Source: an uncultured Lachnospiraceae bacterium (lineage in GTDB: Bacteria; Bacillota_A; Clostridia; Lachnospirales; Lachnospiraceae). From it: a stretch of 5,661 nt of DNA. Both the position numbers and the translations under genes were made by a program. The notes under the pieces are model-generated. The model was not told where the DNA came from, made no database searches, and worked only from the letters and a program-made list of their open reading frames with translations. Positions 1 to 5,457 of this stretch are shown piece by piece; the first letter of the stretch is position 1, and each line of letters starts with the position of its first letter. The stretch is taken from contig CAMOGO010000095.1 of NCBI GenBank assembly GCA_946614075.1, positions 1 through 5,661 of the forward strand, written 5' to 3'.

Positions 1-654
1 GACCCGAACAATGCCCTGCATGCCTTTGCCCATGCGGACGGCGGCTATCACCTGATGGGATGCATGCTCTCTGCGGCAAGCTGCAACAAATGGTTCTGCG
101 ACGAGATCCTGGGCAGCACCGATTACGCGGCGGAGCAGGCCGGGATCACCGAGGAAAGGCTCGGCCGCAACCTGGTCTATTTCCTGCCTTACCTGATGGG
201 CGAGCGCAGCCCGATCAACGACACCAACGCGAGATCCTGCTTCCTGGGCATGTCCATGGACAGCACGAGACAGGACATGGTGCAGGCGGTCATGGAGGGC
301 GTGGCCTACGCGATCCGCGACTCCTTCGAGGTTGCCAAGAGCCTGGGCATCACGATCCAGGCCTCCAAGATCTGCGGCGGCGGCGCAAAGAGCCCTCTTT
401 GGCGGCGGATCATGGCGAACGTGCTGAATATCGCGCTGGAAATCCCGCAGACCGAGGAAGGCCCCGGCTACGGCGGCGCGATGCTCGCAATGGTCGCTTG
501 CGGGAAGTACGCGAGCGTGAAGGATTGCTGCGAGGCGCTGGTTCACACGACCAAGACGATCGAGCCGGAGCCGGAGATCGCGGCACGCTACGAAGCAGGC
601 TACCGGAAATTCAAAGAGATTTACCCGGCCCTCAAGGCCTGGTTTCAGATGTAA
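1..654 (+). CDS. xylB: Xylulokinase-type FGGY carbohydrate kinase, 3' part
   Basis: The reading frame is open from the first base, so the start and the N-terminal FGGY domain lie outside the window; 217 residues remain. They match the C-terminal domain of xylulokinases: an AYHLMG-like opening (GGYHLMG), then YLMGERSP with NDTNAR (about bases 190-234), an EGVAYAIRDSFE helix, the nucleotide-binding loop CGGGAKSPLW (bases 373-402), and EEGPGYGGAMLA with a closing IYPALK. Family members phosphorylate D-xylulose to xylulose 5-phosphate in the cytoplasm for the pentose phosphate pathway. The FGGY family is promiscuous, and the partner isomerase here is fucose-isomerase-like rather than XylA, so the true substrate could be another ketopentose or ketohexose. 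The next gene begins 16 bases after the TAA, with AGGAGG between, so the two are surely co-transcribed. Family assignment is firm; substrate is not. Confidence 0.9.
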   Translation, partial: DPNNALHAFAHADGGYHLMGCMLSAASCNKWFCDEILGSTDYAAEQAGITEERLGRNLVYFLPYLMGERSPINDTNARSCFLGMSMDSTRQDMVQAVMEGVAYAIRDSFEVAKSLGITIQASKICGGGAKSPLWRRIMANVLNIALEIPQTEEGPGYGGAMLAMVACGKYASVKDCCEALVHTTKTIEPEPEIAARYEAGYRKFKEIYPALKAWFQM

Positions 655-670
655 AGGAGGTAACGGGAAG

Positions 671-1309
671 ATGAAGATTTATTCCGTGACAGATCCGGAG
701 TTTAAGGCCTACGGCCAGGTGCTTACGGGCTATGATACGGCAGAGCTTCTGGAGGCGATGGAGAAGATCGCGATGCCCGCAGACGGCACAGCCTATGAGC
801 CCTGGATCGACAGTCTCGAGGACTGCGCGATCTACCAGGAGCTGTGGGGCAGAGCCTTTGGCGGAATGCCCATCGAGATCGGCATGTGCTGGGGCCACAA
901 TACAAAGCTGAACTGCCTGGAGTATCACCGGGACAGCGAGATCAATATCGGAACCGACGATTTTATCCTGCTTCTGGCAAAGCGGGAGGAGATCGAGGAC
1001 GGCGTGCTCGATACCGCGAAGGTCAAGGCCTTTTGCGTACCGAAGGGAGCCGTGGTCGAGGTTTATGCCACCACGCTGCATTACGCTCCCTGCCAGTCAA
1101 AGAAGGAAGAAGGCTTCCGTGTGGCAGTCGTCCTGCCCCGCGGCACCAACACCGAGCTTCCGGTCTATGAAGCGAAAAACGAAGAGGATACCTGGATGAC
1201 GGCGGCCAACAAGTGGCTTTTAGCCCATCCGGAGTCAAACGAGGCGAAAGACGGCGCACACATCGGACTGCGCGGCGTCAACATCGATATCAAGGAGGAT
1301 TTAGCATGA
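671..1309 (+). CDS. DUF4867-type protein, cupin-like, sugar operon
   Basis: This 212-residue soluble protein has no signal peptide or membrane segment. I recognise the opening (MKIYSVTDPEFKAYG) and the block EYHRDSEINI as DUF4867, an uncharacterised family I associate with sugar operons of gut Clostridia. What can be seen: His86-x3-Glu90 in EYHRDSE, a PKGAVVEVY strand, and His137 in TTLHYAPC. That spacing is what a small metal-binding cupin barrel would show, so a role as sugar epimerase, mutarotase or isomerase accessory is an inference, not a known function. The start is fixed by AAAGGAGG (653-660) ten bases upstream. The stop TGA (1307-1309) overlaps the ATG of the isomerase gene, so translation of the two is probably coupled and their products likely needed in similar amounts. 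Family confidence is good; function unknown. Confidence 0.75.
   Translation: MKIYSVTDPEFKAYGQVLTGYDTAELLEAMEKIAMPADGTAYEPWIDSLEDCAIYQELWGRAFGGMPIEIGMCWGHNTKLNCLEYHRDSEINIGTDDFILLLAKREEIEDGVLDTAKVKAFCVPKGAVVEVYATTLHYAPCQSKKEEGFRVAVVLPRGTNTELPVYEAKNEEDTWMTAANKWLLAHPESNEAKDGAHIGLRGVNIDIKEDLA
1292..1309 (+). promoter_or_regulatory. Ribosome site and ATGA coupling before the isomerase
   Basis: AAGGAGG at 1292-1298 lies seven bases before ATG 1306 and ten before a second ATG at 1309. The first ATG shares four bases (ATGA, 1306-1309) with the stop of the preceding gene, a classic coupling arrangement. This is why I start the isomerase at 1306 and not at the in-frame ATG at 1213, which lies inside the preceding gene with no ribosome site. 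Confidence 0.8.
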
Positions 1310-2787
1310 TGGAGAACATTCCTGTAGTAAAGCTTGGTTTGATCGCGGTTTCCCGCGACTGTTTCCCGATCGCTCTGTCGGAAAAGCGCCGTGCGGCGAT
1401 CATGAAGGCCTATGCCGGCGAGGACCTGTACGAGTGCCCGGTCACGGTGGAGAATGAGTGCGATATGCTGAAGGCCGTAGCTGATGTCAAGGCTGCAGGC
1501 TGCAATGCGCTCGTCGTATTCCTGGGCAATTTCGGCCCGGAGACCCCGGAGACCCTGATCGCCAAGGAATTTGACGGCCCGTGCATGTTCGTAGCGGCAG
1601 CCGAGGGCGATGGCGACCTGATCAACGGCCGCGGCGATGCTTACTGCGGTATGCTGAACTGCTCCTACAACCTGGGAATGCGCCACCTGAAGGGCTACAT
1701 CCCAGAGTATCCGGTCGGAACCGCACAGGATATCGCGGACATGATCGCAGAGTTTGTCCCGATCGCGCGCGCTGTCATCGGAGTCAAGAACCTGAAGATC
1801 ATCACCTTCGGACCGCGTCCGCAGGACTTCTTTGCCTGCAACGCCCCGATCAAGGGCCTGTATGAGATCGGCGTCGAGATCGAGGAGAATTCCGAGCTCG
1901 ACCTGCTCGTAAGCTACCGTGAGCACAAGGACGATCCGCGGATCCCGGCTGTCTGCGAGGATATGGCCGCTGAGATGGGCGAAGGCCGCTACTATCCGGA
2001 GATGCTCACCCGTATGGCACAGTTTGAGCTGACCCTTCTTGACTGGGCCGAGAAGCACAAAGGCGCCAGAAAGTACGTCGCATTTGCGGACAAATGCTGG
2101 CCGGCCTTCCCGAAGGAGTTCGGCTTTGAGCCCTGCTTCGTCAACTCCCGCCTGGCAGCCCGCGGCATCCCGGTATCCTGCGAGGTGGATATCTACGGTG
2201 CCCTTTCCGAGTACATCGGAACCTGCATCACCGGCGACGCTGTCACGATCCTGGACATCAACAACTCCGTCCCGGCACAGATGTGGCAGGAGAGCATCTG
2301 CGGCAAGTATGACTACACGCTGAAGGACACCTTCATGGCCTTCCACTGCGGCAATACGCCTTCCTGCAAGATGTGCGCGGACCGCGCGATCAAGTATCAG
2401 CTGATCCAGCATCGTCTCCTCGAGCCGGCCGGCAGCGAGCCTGATTTCACCCGCGGCACCCTCGAGGGCGACATCGCTCCCGGTGAGATCACCTTCTACC
2501 GCCTGCAGTGCGACAGTGAGGGCAAGCTTCGCTCCTACATCGCACAGGGAGAGGTCCTTCCGGTCCGCACCCAGAGCTTCGGCGGCATCGGCGTTTTCGC
2601 CATCCCGGAGATGGGCCGTTTCTACCGCCATGTCCTGATCCAGAAGCGCTTCCCGCACCACGGCGCAGTCGCCTTTGGCCATCACGGCAAGGCACTCTTT
2701 GAGACCTTCAAGCTGCTCGGCGTCGAGGACATCGGCTACAATCAGCCGAAGAGTCTGCCGTACCCCACCGAGAACCCGTGGGCATAA
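1306..2787 (+). CDS. L-fucose/L-arabinose isomerase family protein
   Basis: A 493-residue cytoplasmic protein of the fucose/arabinose isomerase superfamily (COG2407-like), which interconverts aldoses and ketoses with a divalent metal, usually Mn2+. The N-terminal half has the Rossmann-like pattern of the family (VVFLGNFGPETPETLIAKEF, residues 70-89; AAAEGDGDLINGRGDAYCGM, 97-116). The C-terminal half carries the probable metal site: Glu293 in CEVDIYGAL and Asp317 in LDINN, 24 residues apart, the same spacing as Glu337 and Asp361 of E. coli FucI. The third ligand is probably a His in FPHHGAVAFGHHGK (about 449-462). At 493 residues it is about 100 shorter than classic FucI, so it belongs to the shorter isomerase-like branch, whose substrates are mostly untested. 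With the kinase upstream it likely feeds an aldopentose or 6-deoxysugar into central metabolism. It is the last gene of its operon, followed 38 bases on by a terminator. Confidence 0.85.
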   Translation: MMENIPVVKLGLIAVSRDCFPIALSEKRRAAIMKAYAGEDLYECPVTVENECDMLKAVADVKAAGCNALVVFLGNFGPETPETLIAKEFDGPCMFVAAAEGDGDLINGRGDAYCGMLNCSYNLGMRHLKGYIPEYPVGTAQDIADMIAEFVPIARAVIGVKNLKIITFGPRPQDFFACNAPIKGLYEIGVEIEENSELDLLVSYREHKDDPRIPAVCEDMAAEMGEGRYYPEMLTRMAQFELTLLDWAEKHKGARKYVAFADKCWPAFPKEFGFEPCFVNSRLAARGIPVSCEVDIYGALSEYIGTCITGDAVTILDINNSVPAQMWQESICGKYDYTLKDTFMAFHCGNTPSCKMCADRAIKYQLIQHRLLEPAGSEPDFTRGTLEGDIAPGEITFYRLQCDSEGKLRSYIAQGEVLPVRTQSFGGIGVFAIPEMGRFYRHVLIQKRFPHHGAVAFGHHGKALFETFKLLGVEDIGYNQPKSLPYPTENPWA

Positions 2788-2824
2788 GGGCATTTTTCTG
2801 AAAATCGATTAAAAGAACCACCAC

Positions 2825-2858
2825 AGGGGCTGTTGCATGAGGCAACAGCCTCTTTTTT
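2825..2858 (+). terminator. Intrinsic terminator of the sugar operon
   Basis: The arms GGCTGTTGC (2828-2836) and GCAACAGCC (2842-2850) pair perfectly around the loop ATGAG. Three further pairs at the base (2825-2827 with 2851-2853, one of them G-U) give a 12-pair stem. A run of six T follows (2853-2858). It lies 38 bases after the isomerase stop and separates that operon from the Tad locus. Confidence 0.93.
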
Positions 2859-2860
2859 AT

Positions 2861-2913
2861 GCGCACGGCCGCCCAAAGGTAAATGTTGCCTTATGGCAAC
2901 GGGCGGCCGGCGC
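2861..2913. repeat. Long GC-rich inverted repeat with nested hairpin
   Basis: GCGC-A-CGGCCGCCC (2861-2874) pairs with GGGCGGCCG-GCGC (2901-2913) over 13 base pairs with one bulged A. It encloses a 10-base AT-rich stretch and a second perfect hairpin, GTTGCC-TTAT-GGCAAC (2885-2900), whose last base abuts the outer arm, so the two helices could stack. No T run follows on either strand, so it is not an ordinary intrinsic terminator. It could be an intergenic palindromic element of REP or MITE type, an RNA 3'-end stabiliser or attenuator-like structure, or a protein site. The inner GTTGC/GCAAC resembles the stem of the neighbouring terminator. Confidence 0.75.
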
Positions 2914-2915
2914 GG

Positions 2916-2948
2916 CGAGTAGGAGTCGGACAAGCCTCCTCCTACTCG
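2916..2948. repeat. Perfect 10-bp inverted repeat
   Basis: CGAGTAGGAG (2916-2925) and CTCCTACTCG (2939-2948) are exact reverse complements around a 13-base loop. The element begins three bases after the previous inverted repeat and ends 57 bases before the Tad promoter. There is no T run on either side. It may be a second module of the same intergenic element, an RNA hairpin, or an operator; the sequence alone does not decide. Confidence 0.7.
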
Positions 2949-3002
2949 ATCTAAATGCACGCTATTTTAATGGACTATGCTGTTGAAAAAAGTTTACTAA
3001 AG

Positions 3003-3015
3003 TTGTTGACAACAA
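3003..3015. promoter_or_regulatory. Palindrome over the -35 box, candidate operator
   Basis: TTGTTG-A-CAACAA is a perfect 6+6 palindrome around one base. The -35 hexamer of the Tad promoter (3006-3011) lies within it, so a dimeric repressor bound here would block RNA polymerase. The pattern is generic and I cannot assign a regulator. AT-rich DNA with TTGAAAAAAGTTTACT lies just upstream. Confidence 0.45.
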
Positions 3016-3034
3016 GAAGAAAGGAGTGTATAGT
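3006..3034 (+). promoter_or_regulatory. Sigma-A promoter of the Tad operon
   Basis: A consensus -35 TTGACA (3006-3011), a 17-base spacer, and -10 TATAGT (3029-3034, five of six matches). Transcription should start near 3041-3043. AT-rich sequence (2983-3000) lies upstream, as in UP-like elements. There is no other gene on either strand between 2788 and the tadA start, so the promoter must serve tadA and the genes behind it. Confidence 0.82.
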
Positions 3035-3083
3035 ATAGCCCACAGGAAGTAGAGTAAATAACACTATATGGAAACAAACGCAA

Positions 3084-3111
3084 AATAGCTTTCACATGCC
3101 GAATAGCTTTC
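3084..3111 (+). repeat. 10-base direct repeat in the tadA leader
   Basis: AATAGCTTTC occurs at 3084-3093 and again at 3102-3111, an 18-base period, 40-70 bases downstream of the predicted transcription start. It could bind a regulator at two sites on one helix face only approximately, as 18 is not a multiple of 10.5. It may also be chance. An ATG at 3096 sits between the copies but has no ribosome site. Confidence 0.35.
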
Positions 3112-3147
3112 GCGGATGGGAGGATGTGTTTCGGGAGGACGGTGCAG

Positions 3148-3198
3148 ATGGAAAGGCGTACAGAGGGAGTTGTGATATGGGTGTGGATCCTGGATTGA
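3148..3198 (+). other. Possible 16-codon leader ORF overlapping tadA start
   Basis: ATG 3148 is preceded by GGGAGG (3133-3138) with nine bases between, a better ribosome site than that of tadA itself. The frame encodes MERRTEGVVIWVWILD and stops at TGA 3196-3198, after the tadA start at 3177 in another frame. It has two Trp codons near its end and a hydrophobic tail. It could act as an upstream ORF tuning tadA translation. Short ORFs of this size arise easily by chance, so this is a weak call. Confidence 0.2.
3164..3169 (+). promoter_or_regulatory. Ribosome site choosing tadA start at 3177
   Basis: AGGGAG lies seven bases before ATG 3177, a moderate but well-spaced site. The in-frame ATG at 3096 would add 27 residues but has only AACAAACGCAAAATAG-like sequence upstream. 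The 27 extra residues also lie before the point where CpaF-family similarity begins (LTAVCKERVLARIEPG). Confidence 0.55.
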
Positions 3199-4493
3199 CG
3201 GCGGTTTGCAAGGAGCGTGTGCTGGCGAGGATAGAGCCGGGGCGAATCCCGTCGGACGATGCGGTATGCCGGGAGATCGATGTGGTGCTGACGGAGGTCG
3301 GGCGGCAGTACATGCTTTCCCTTCGGGAGAAAAAGGACCTGAGGAAGGCTCTATTTGACTCCCTGCGCGGCCTGGATATCCTTCAGGTGCTTCTGGAGGA
3401 CGAGACGGTCACGGAGATCATGGTAAATGGAACGGAGGGGATTTTCTATGAGAGAGAAGGAGAGCTTTACCGGTGGGAGCAGGGCTTTGCGGAGCCGGAG
3501 AGGATCGATGCGATCATCCACCGGATTGCCGCGCGGGTAAACCGTGTGGTGAATGAGGCACGGCCGATCCTGGATGCGCGTCTGGCCGATGGCTCGCGCG
3601 TCCATGCGGTGCTGCCGCCGGTGTCCCTCACCGGTCCCATCCTGACGATCCGGAAATTCGGCCGGGAGCCGATGGGACTTTCCGAGATGGTGGCAAAGGG
3701 CAGCCTGACGGAGGAGGCCGCGCATTTCCTCGGGATCTGCGCAGGCGCTGGGTACAATATTTTCGTCAGCGGTGGGACAGGCAGCGGGAAGACGACCTTC
3801 CTCAATGCCCTGGCCATGCACATCCCGGCCGATGAGCGGGTGATCACGATCGAGGATTCCGCGGAGCTGCAGATTAAGGGGGTGCCGAATCTGGTCCGTC
3901 TGGAGACAAGGCCTGCGAACCTGGAGGGGGATCTGGCGATCAGCATCCGGGACCTGATCCGGGCTGCGCTCCGGATGCGCCCGACGAGGATCATCGTCGG
4001 CGAGGTGCGCGGAGGCGAGGCGCTGGACCTGCTGCAGGCGTGCAATACCGGACATCGTGGATGCTTTGGGACAGCCCATGCCAACAGCATCCCCGACATG
4101 ATCTCCCGACTGGAGACGATGGCGATGATGGGGGAGATCCGCATGCCGGTGCAGGCGATCCGGAAGCAGATCGCCTCGGCTCTGGAGATCTTTGTGCAGC
4201 TGGAGCGGTTCCCGGACGGGAGCCGCCGGGTAGTATCCGTGATGGAGGTTTGCGGTTATGAGGAGGAGCAGGAAAGAGTCCGGCTTTCACCCCTTTTCGA
4301 GCTCACCGGAGTGGACGGGCCTTCCGGAGAAGATGGGCGTTCCGGAGAGGACGGGCCTTCCGGAGAAGAAGGGCCTTCTGAAGAGGGCAGGCGTTCCGGA
4401 GAGGGCAGGCTTGTCCGGTGCGGAGAGCTATGCAGAAGGGAAAAGTGGGATCAGTATCTCAGGTATCATCCGCAGGAAGGGCCAGAGGCATGA
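3177..4493 (+). CDS. tadA: Tad/Flp pilus assembly ATPase, CpaF/TadA type
   Basis: A 438-residue hexameric secretion ATPase of the VirB11/PulE superfamily that drives Tad (Flp) pilus assembly at the inner face of the membrane. Visible in order: family N-terminal block (KALFDSLRGLDILQVLLEDETVTEIMVNG), N-terminal-domain motif DGSRVHAVLPP and LTIRKF, Walker A GGTGSGKT (199-206, Lys205), Asp box ITIEDSAEL (223-231), Walker B-like IIVGEVRG with Glu276, and His box TGHRGCFGTAHANS (291-304). All catalytic elements are intact. Odd: after the usual C-terminal LSPLFEL, five hexapeptide repeats of DGPSGE type (380-409) precede the GRLVRCGEL ending. The start at 3177 is preferred to 3096 on ribosome-site grounds. 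It is the first gene of its operon, and its stop overlaps a small ORF by ATGA (4490-4493). Family is certain; start moderately so. Confidence 0.93.
   Translation: MGVDPGLTAVCKERVLARIEPGRIPSDDAVCREIDVVLTEVGRQYMLSLREKKDLRKALFDSLRGLDILQVLLEDETVTEIMVNGTEGIFYEREGELYRWEQGFAEPERIDAIIHRIAARVNRVVNEARPILDARLADGSRVHAVLPPVSLTGPILTIRKFGREPMGLSEMVAKGSLTEEAAHFLGICAGAGYNIFVSGGTGSGKTTFLNALAMHIPADERVITIEDSAELQIKGVPNLVRLETRPANLEGDLAISIRDLIRAALRMRPTRIIVGEVRGGEALDLLQACNTGHRGCFGTAHANSIPDMISRLETMAMMGEIRMPVQAIRKQIASALEIFVQLERFPDGSRRVVSVMEVCGYEEEQERVRLSPLFELTGVDGPSGEDGRSGEDGPSGEEGPSEEGRRSGEGRLVRCGELCRREKWDQYLRYHPQEGPEA
4314..4412 (+). repeat. 18-base tandem repeats inside the tadA 3' end
   Basis: Five in-frame units begin at 4314, 4332, 4350, 4368 and 4386, with a decayed sixth at 4404. 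The core is GGGCCTTCCGGAGA plus a variable last part; units 1 and 3 are identical over all 18 bases (GACGGGCCTTCCGGAGAA). They encode DGPSGE, DGRSGE, DGPSGE, EGPSEE and GRRSGE, an acidic, flexible, probably disordered tail. A period divisible by three keeps the gene in frame as copy number changes, so unit number may vary between strains. Confidence 0.9.
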
Positions 4494-4564
4494 GACGGAC
4501 CGGACAAAGGAACGGGAGCAAGGACGAGGCCGGACAGAGGTACGGAAGCATGAGCCCGGCATGA
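4490..4564 (+). CDS. Possible 24-codon ORF linking tadA and tadB
   Basis: ATG 4490 overlaps the tadA stop (ATGA, 4490-4493), and the frame ends at TGA 4562-4564, which overlaps the tadB ATG (ATGA, 4561-4564). The peptide begins MRRTGQRNGSKDEAG and is basic and hydrophilic, unlike any family I know. AGGAAGGG (4473-4480) gives it a plausible ribosome site nine bases upstream. It fills the tadA-tadB gap exactly, so the simplest role is to carry ribosomes from tadA to tadB by two stop-start steps, and the peptide itself may not matter. An alternative is that it is chance in a repeat-built spacer. Confidence 0.4.
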   Translation: MRRTGQRNGSKDEAGQRYGSMSPA

Positions 4565-4569
4565 GCTCG
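4500..4569 (+). repeat. Degenerate direct repeats in the tadA-tadB spacer
   Basis: A 21-base element beginning CCGGACA occurs at 4500-4520 and 4530-4550, with three mismatches and a 30-base period. Directly after it, GCATGAGCCCG (4548-4558) and GCATGAGCTCG (4559-4569) form an 11-base tandem pair with one mismatch. The second copy supplies the tadB start codon. The spacer thus looks built by short duplications. Confidence 0.7.
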
Positions 4570-5280
4570 CCGACTCTTCGGGGAGCGGTAAAGGGCCTTG
4601 CCATCGATGCGCTTCTGGCGATGCTTTTCTACCGGAGCGCCATCATGATCGTCGTGTTGCTGCCCATCGCCTGGTACTTTGCCAAAGAGGATGCAAAAGG
4701 ACAGGAGGATCGTAAGAAAGAGCGGTTCCGGCGCCAGTTTGCCGATGGGATGAAGAGCTTTTCGGCAGGACTGCGAGCCGGGTATGCCCCGGAGAATGCG
4801 ATCGACTATGCCGCCAGGGAGTGTCATCTGCTGTATGAGGAAGGTGAGCCGGTGACGGTGGAGTTTGACCGGATGGCAGCGGCAGTCCGCATGAATCACA
4901 CACCGGAGGCAGCATTTTCGGAGCTGGCTGCCCGGAGCAGTCTGTCGGAGGCGAGTCTGTTCGCGGAGGTATTCGGAGCGGCCCGGAAGGGCGGAGGCAA
5001 TCTGATCCGCATCGTCGGCGATACGGTTGAGATCCTGGAGAGCCATATCCGGATCCAGGATGAGATCGTGACAGCGCTGCGGGCGAAGGAGATGGAGCAG
5101 CACATCATGAACCTGATCCCGATGCTGGTGCTCCTTTACATGAACCTGGCCTCGCCAAAGTATCTCTCCTGGATGTACGGGAGCCTTCCGGGACGCGTGG
5201 TGATGACGATCTGCCTGATCCTCTATGCCGCAGCCTACCGGATGTCGGTGAAGATCCTCGAGGCAGAGAAGGTAGGGTAG
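4561..5280 (+). CDS. tadB: Tad inner-membrane protein, T2SSF family, TadB type
   Basis: A 239-residue member of the type II secretion F family, the membrane platform on which the TadA ATPase acts. An N-terminal hydrophobic stretch (about residues 13-41, LAIDALLAMLFYRS then MIVVLLPIAWYF) is followed by a charged segment and the cytoplasmic F domain: FADGMKSFSAGLRAGYAPENAI (60-81), ASLFAEVFGAARKGGGNL with IVGDTVEILE, then EMEQHIMNLIP. Two C-terminal membrane segments (about 182-197 and 213-228) end the protein. The length fits Firmicutes TadB-like proteins. I start at ATG 4561: the frame is open back to an ATG at 4258, but that part reads through tadA's repeats in another frame and has no family look, and no GTG or TTG is well placed between. 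The ribosome site is poor, which suggests dependence on coupling from upstream translation. Confidence 0.88.
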   Translation: MSSPTLRGAVKGLAIDALLAMLFYRSAIMIVVLLPIAWYFAKEDAKGQEDRKKERFRRQFADGMKSFSAGLRAGYAPENAIDYAARECHLLYEEGEPVTVEFDRMAAAVRMNHTPEAAFSELAARSSLSEASLFAEVFGAARKGGGNLIRIVGDTVEILESHIRIQDEIVTALRAKEMEQHIMNLIPMLVLLYMNLASPKYLSWMYGSLPGRVVMTICLILYAAAYRMSVKILEAEKVG

Positions 5281-5288
5281 AAGAAGGT

Positions 5289-5369
5289 ATGGTGAGAAAC
5301 GTAAGAATCGGGAAACAGCAGAACGATAAATGCAGGGGGAGAGAAGATAAGGGGAGAAGGGCAGTGTGA
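5289..5369 (+). other. Short ORF 1 of the tadB-tadC relay
   Basis: ATG 5289 lies eight bases after the tadB stop (TAG 5278-5280), with AGAAGG (5282-5287) close upstream. It has 26 codons, starting MVRNVRIGKQQ, rich in Arg and Lys. Its stop TGA (5367-5369) overlaps a GTG at 5366 (GTGA). The peptide matches no family I know; VRN near its start recurs in the next two short ORFs. Not proven to be translated. Confidence 0.3.
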
Positions 5370-5413
5370 GAAACGGCGTGGTGAGAGACTGCAGGATGAG
5401 AAAAGCAGTGTGA
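5366..5413 (+). other. Short ORF 2 of the relay
   Basis: GTG 5366 overlaps the stop of short ORF 1. It has 15 codons (VRNGVVRDCRMRKAV, first codon read as Met if used) and its TGA (5411-5413) overlaps GTG 5410. It is contained in the first 44-base repeat unit. GGGGAGAAGG (5351-5360) upstream is a usable ribosome site. Translation is unproven. Confidence 0.25.
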
Positions 5414-5457
5414 GAAACGGCGTGGTGAGAGACTGCAGGATGAGAAAAGCAGGATGA
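5410..5457 (+). other. Short ORF 3 of the relay
   Basis: GTG 5410 overlaps the stop of short ORF 2. It encodes the same peptide as ORF 2 except for a final Gly instead of Val, because it is the second copy of the 44-base repeat. Its TGA (5455-5457) overlaps an ATG at 5454. CAGGATGAG upstream is only a weak ribosome site. Translation is unproven. Confidence 0.25.

Noticed and set aside
1165..2793. Open reading frame of 542 codons on the - strand opposite the isomerase
   Set aside because: It is the mirror of a codon-biased GC-rich gene. The + strand frame has clear family motifs, a ribosome site and a terminator, while the - strand frame matches nothing I know.
2861..2948. Bidirectional terminator or tRNA-like structure
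   Set aside because: No T run follows the stems on either strand, no gene points toward it from the right, and there is no tRNA cloverleaf pattern.
3068..3088. Six-codon leader ORF METNAK
   Set aside because: No ribosome site at a usable distance and no codon pattern suggesting attenuation.
3096..3176. tadA start at the upstream ATG
   Set aside because: There is no ribosome site before 3096 and the added 27 residues are not part of the CpaF family core. It remains possible, so it is only ranked second.
4258..4560. N-terminal extension of TadB by 101 residues
   Set aside because: This stretch lies inside tadA, reads through its 18-base repeats in another frame and shows no family similarity. 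TadB-like proteins are about 240 residues, which fits the ATG at 4561.
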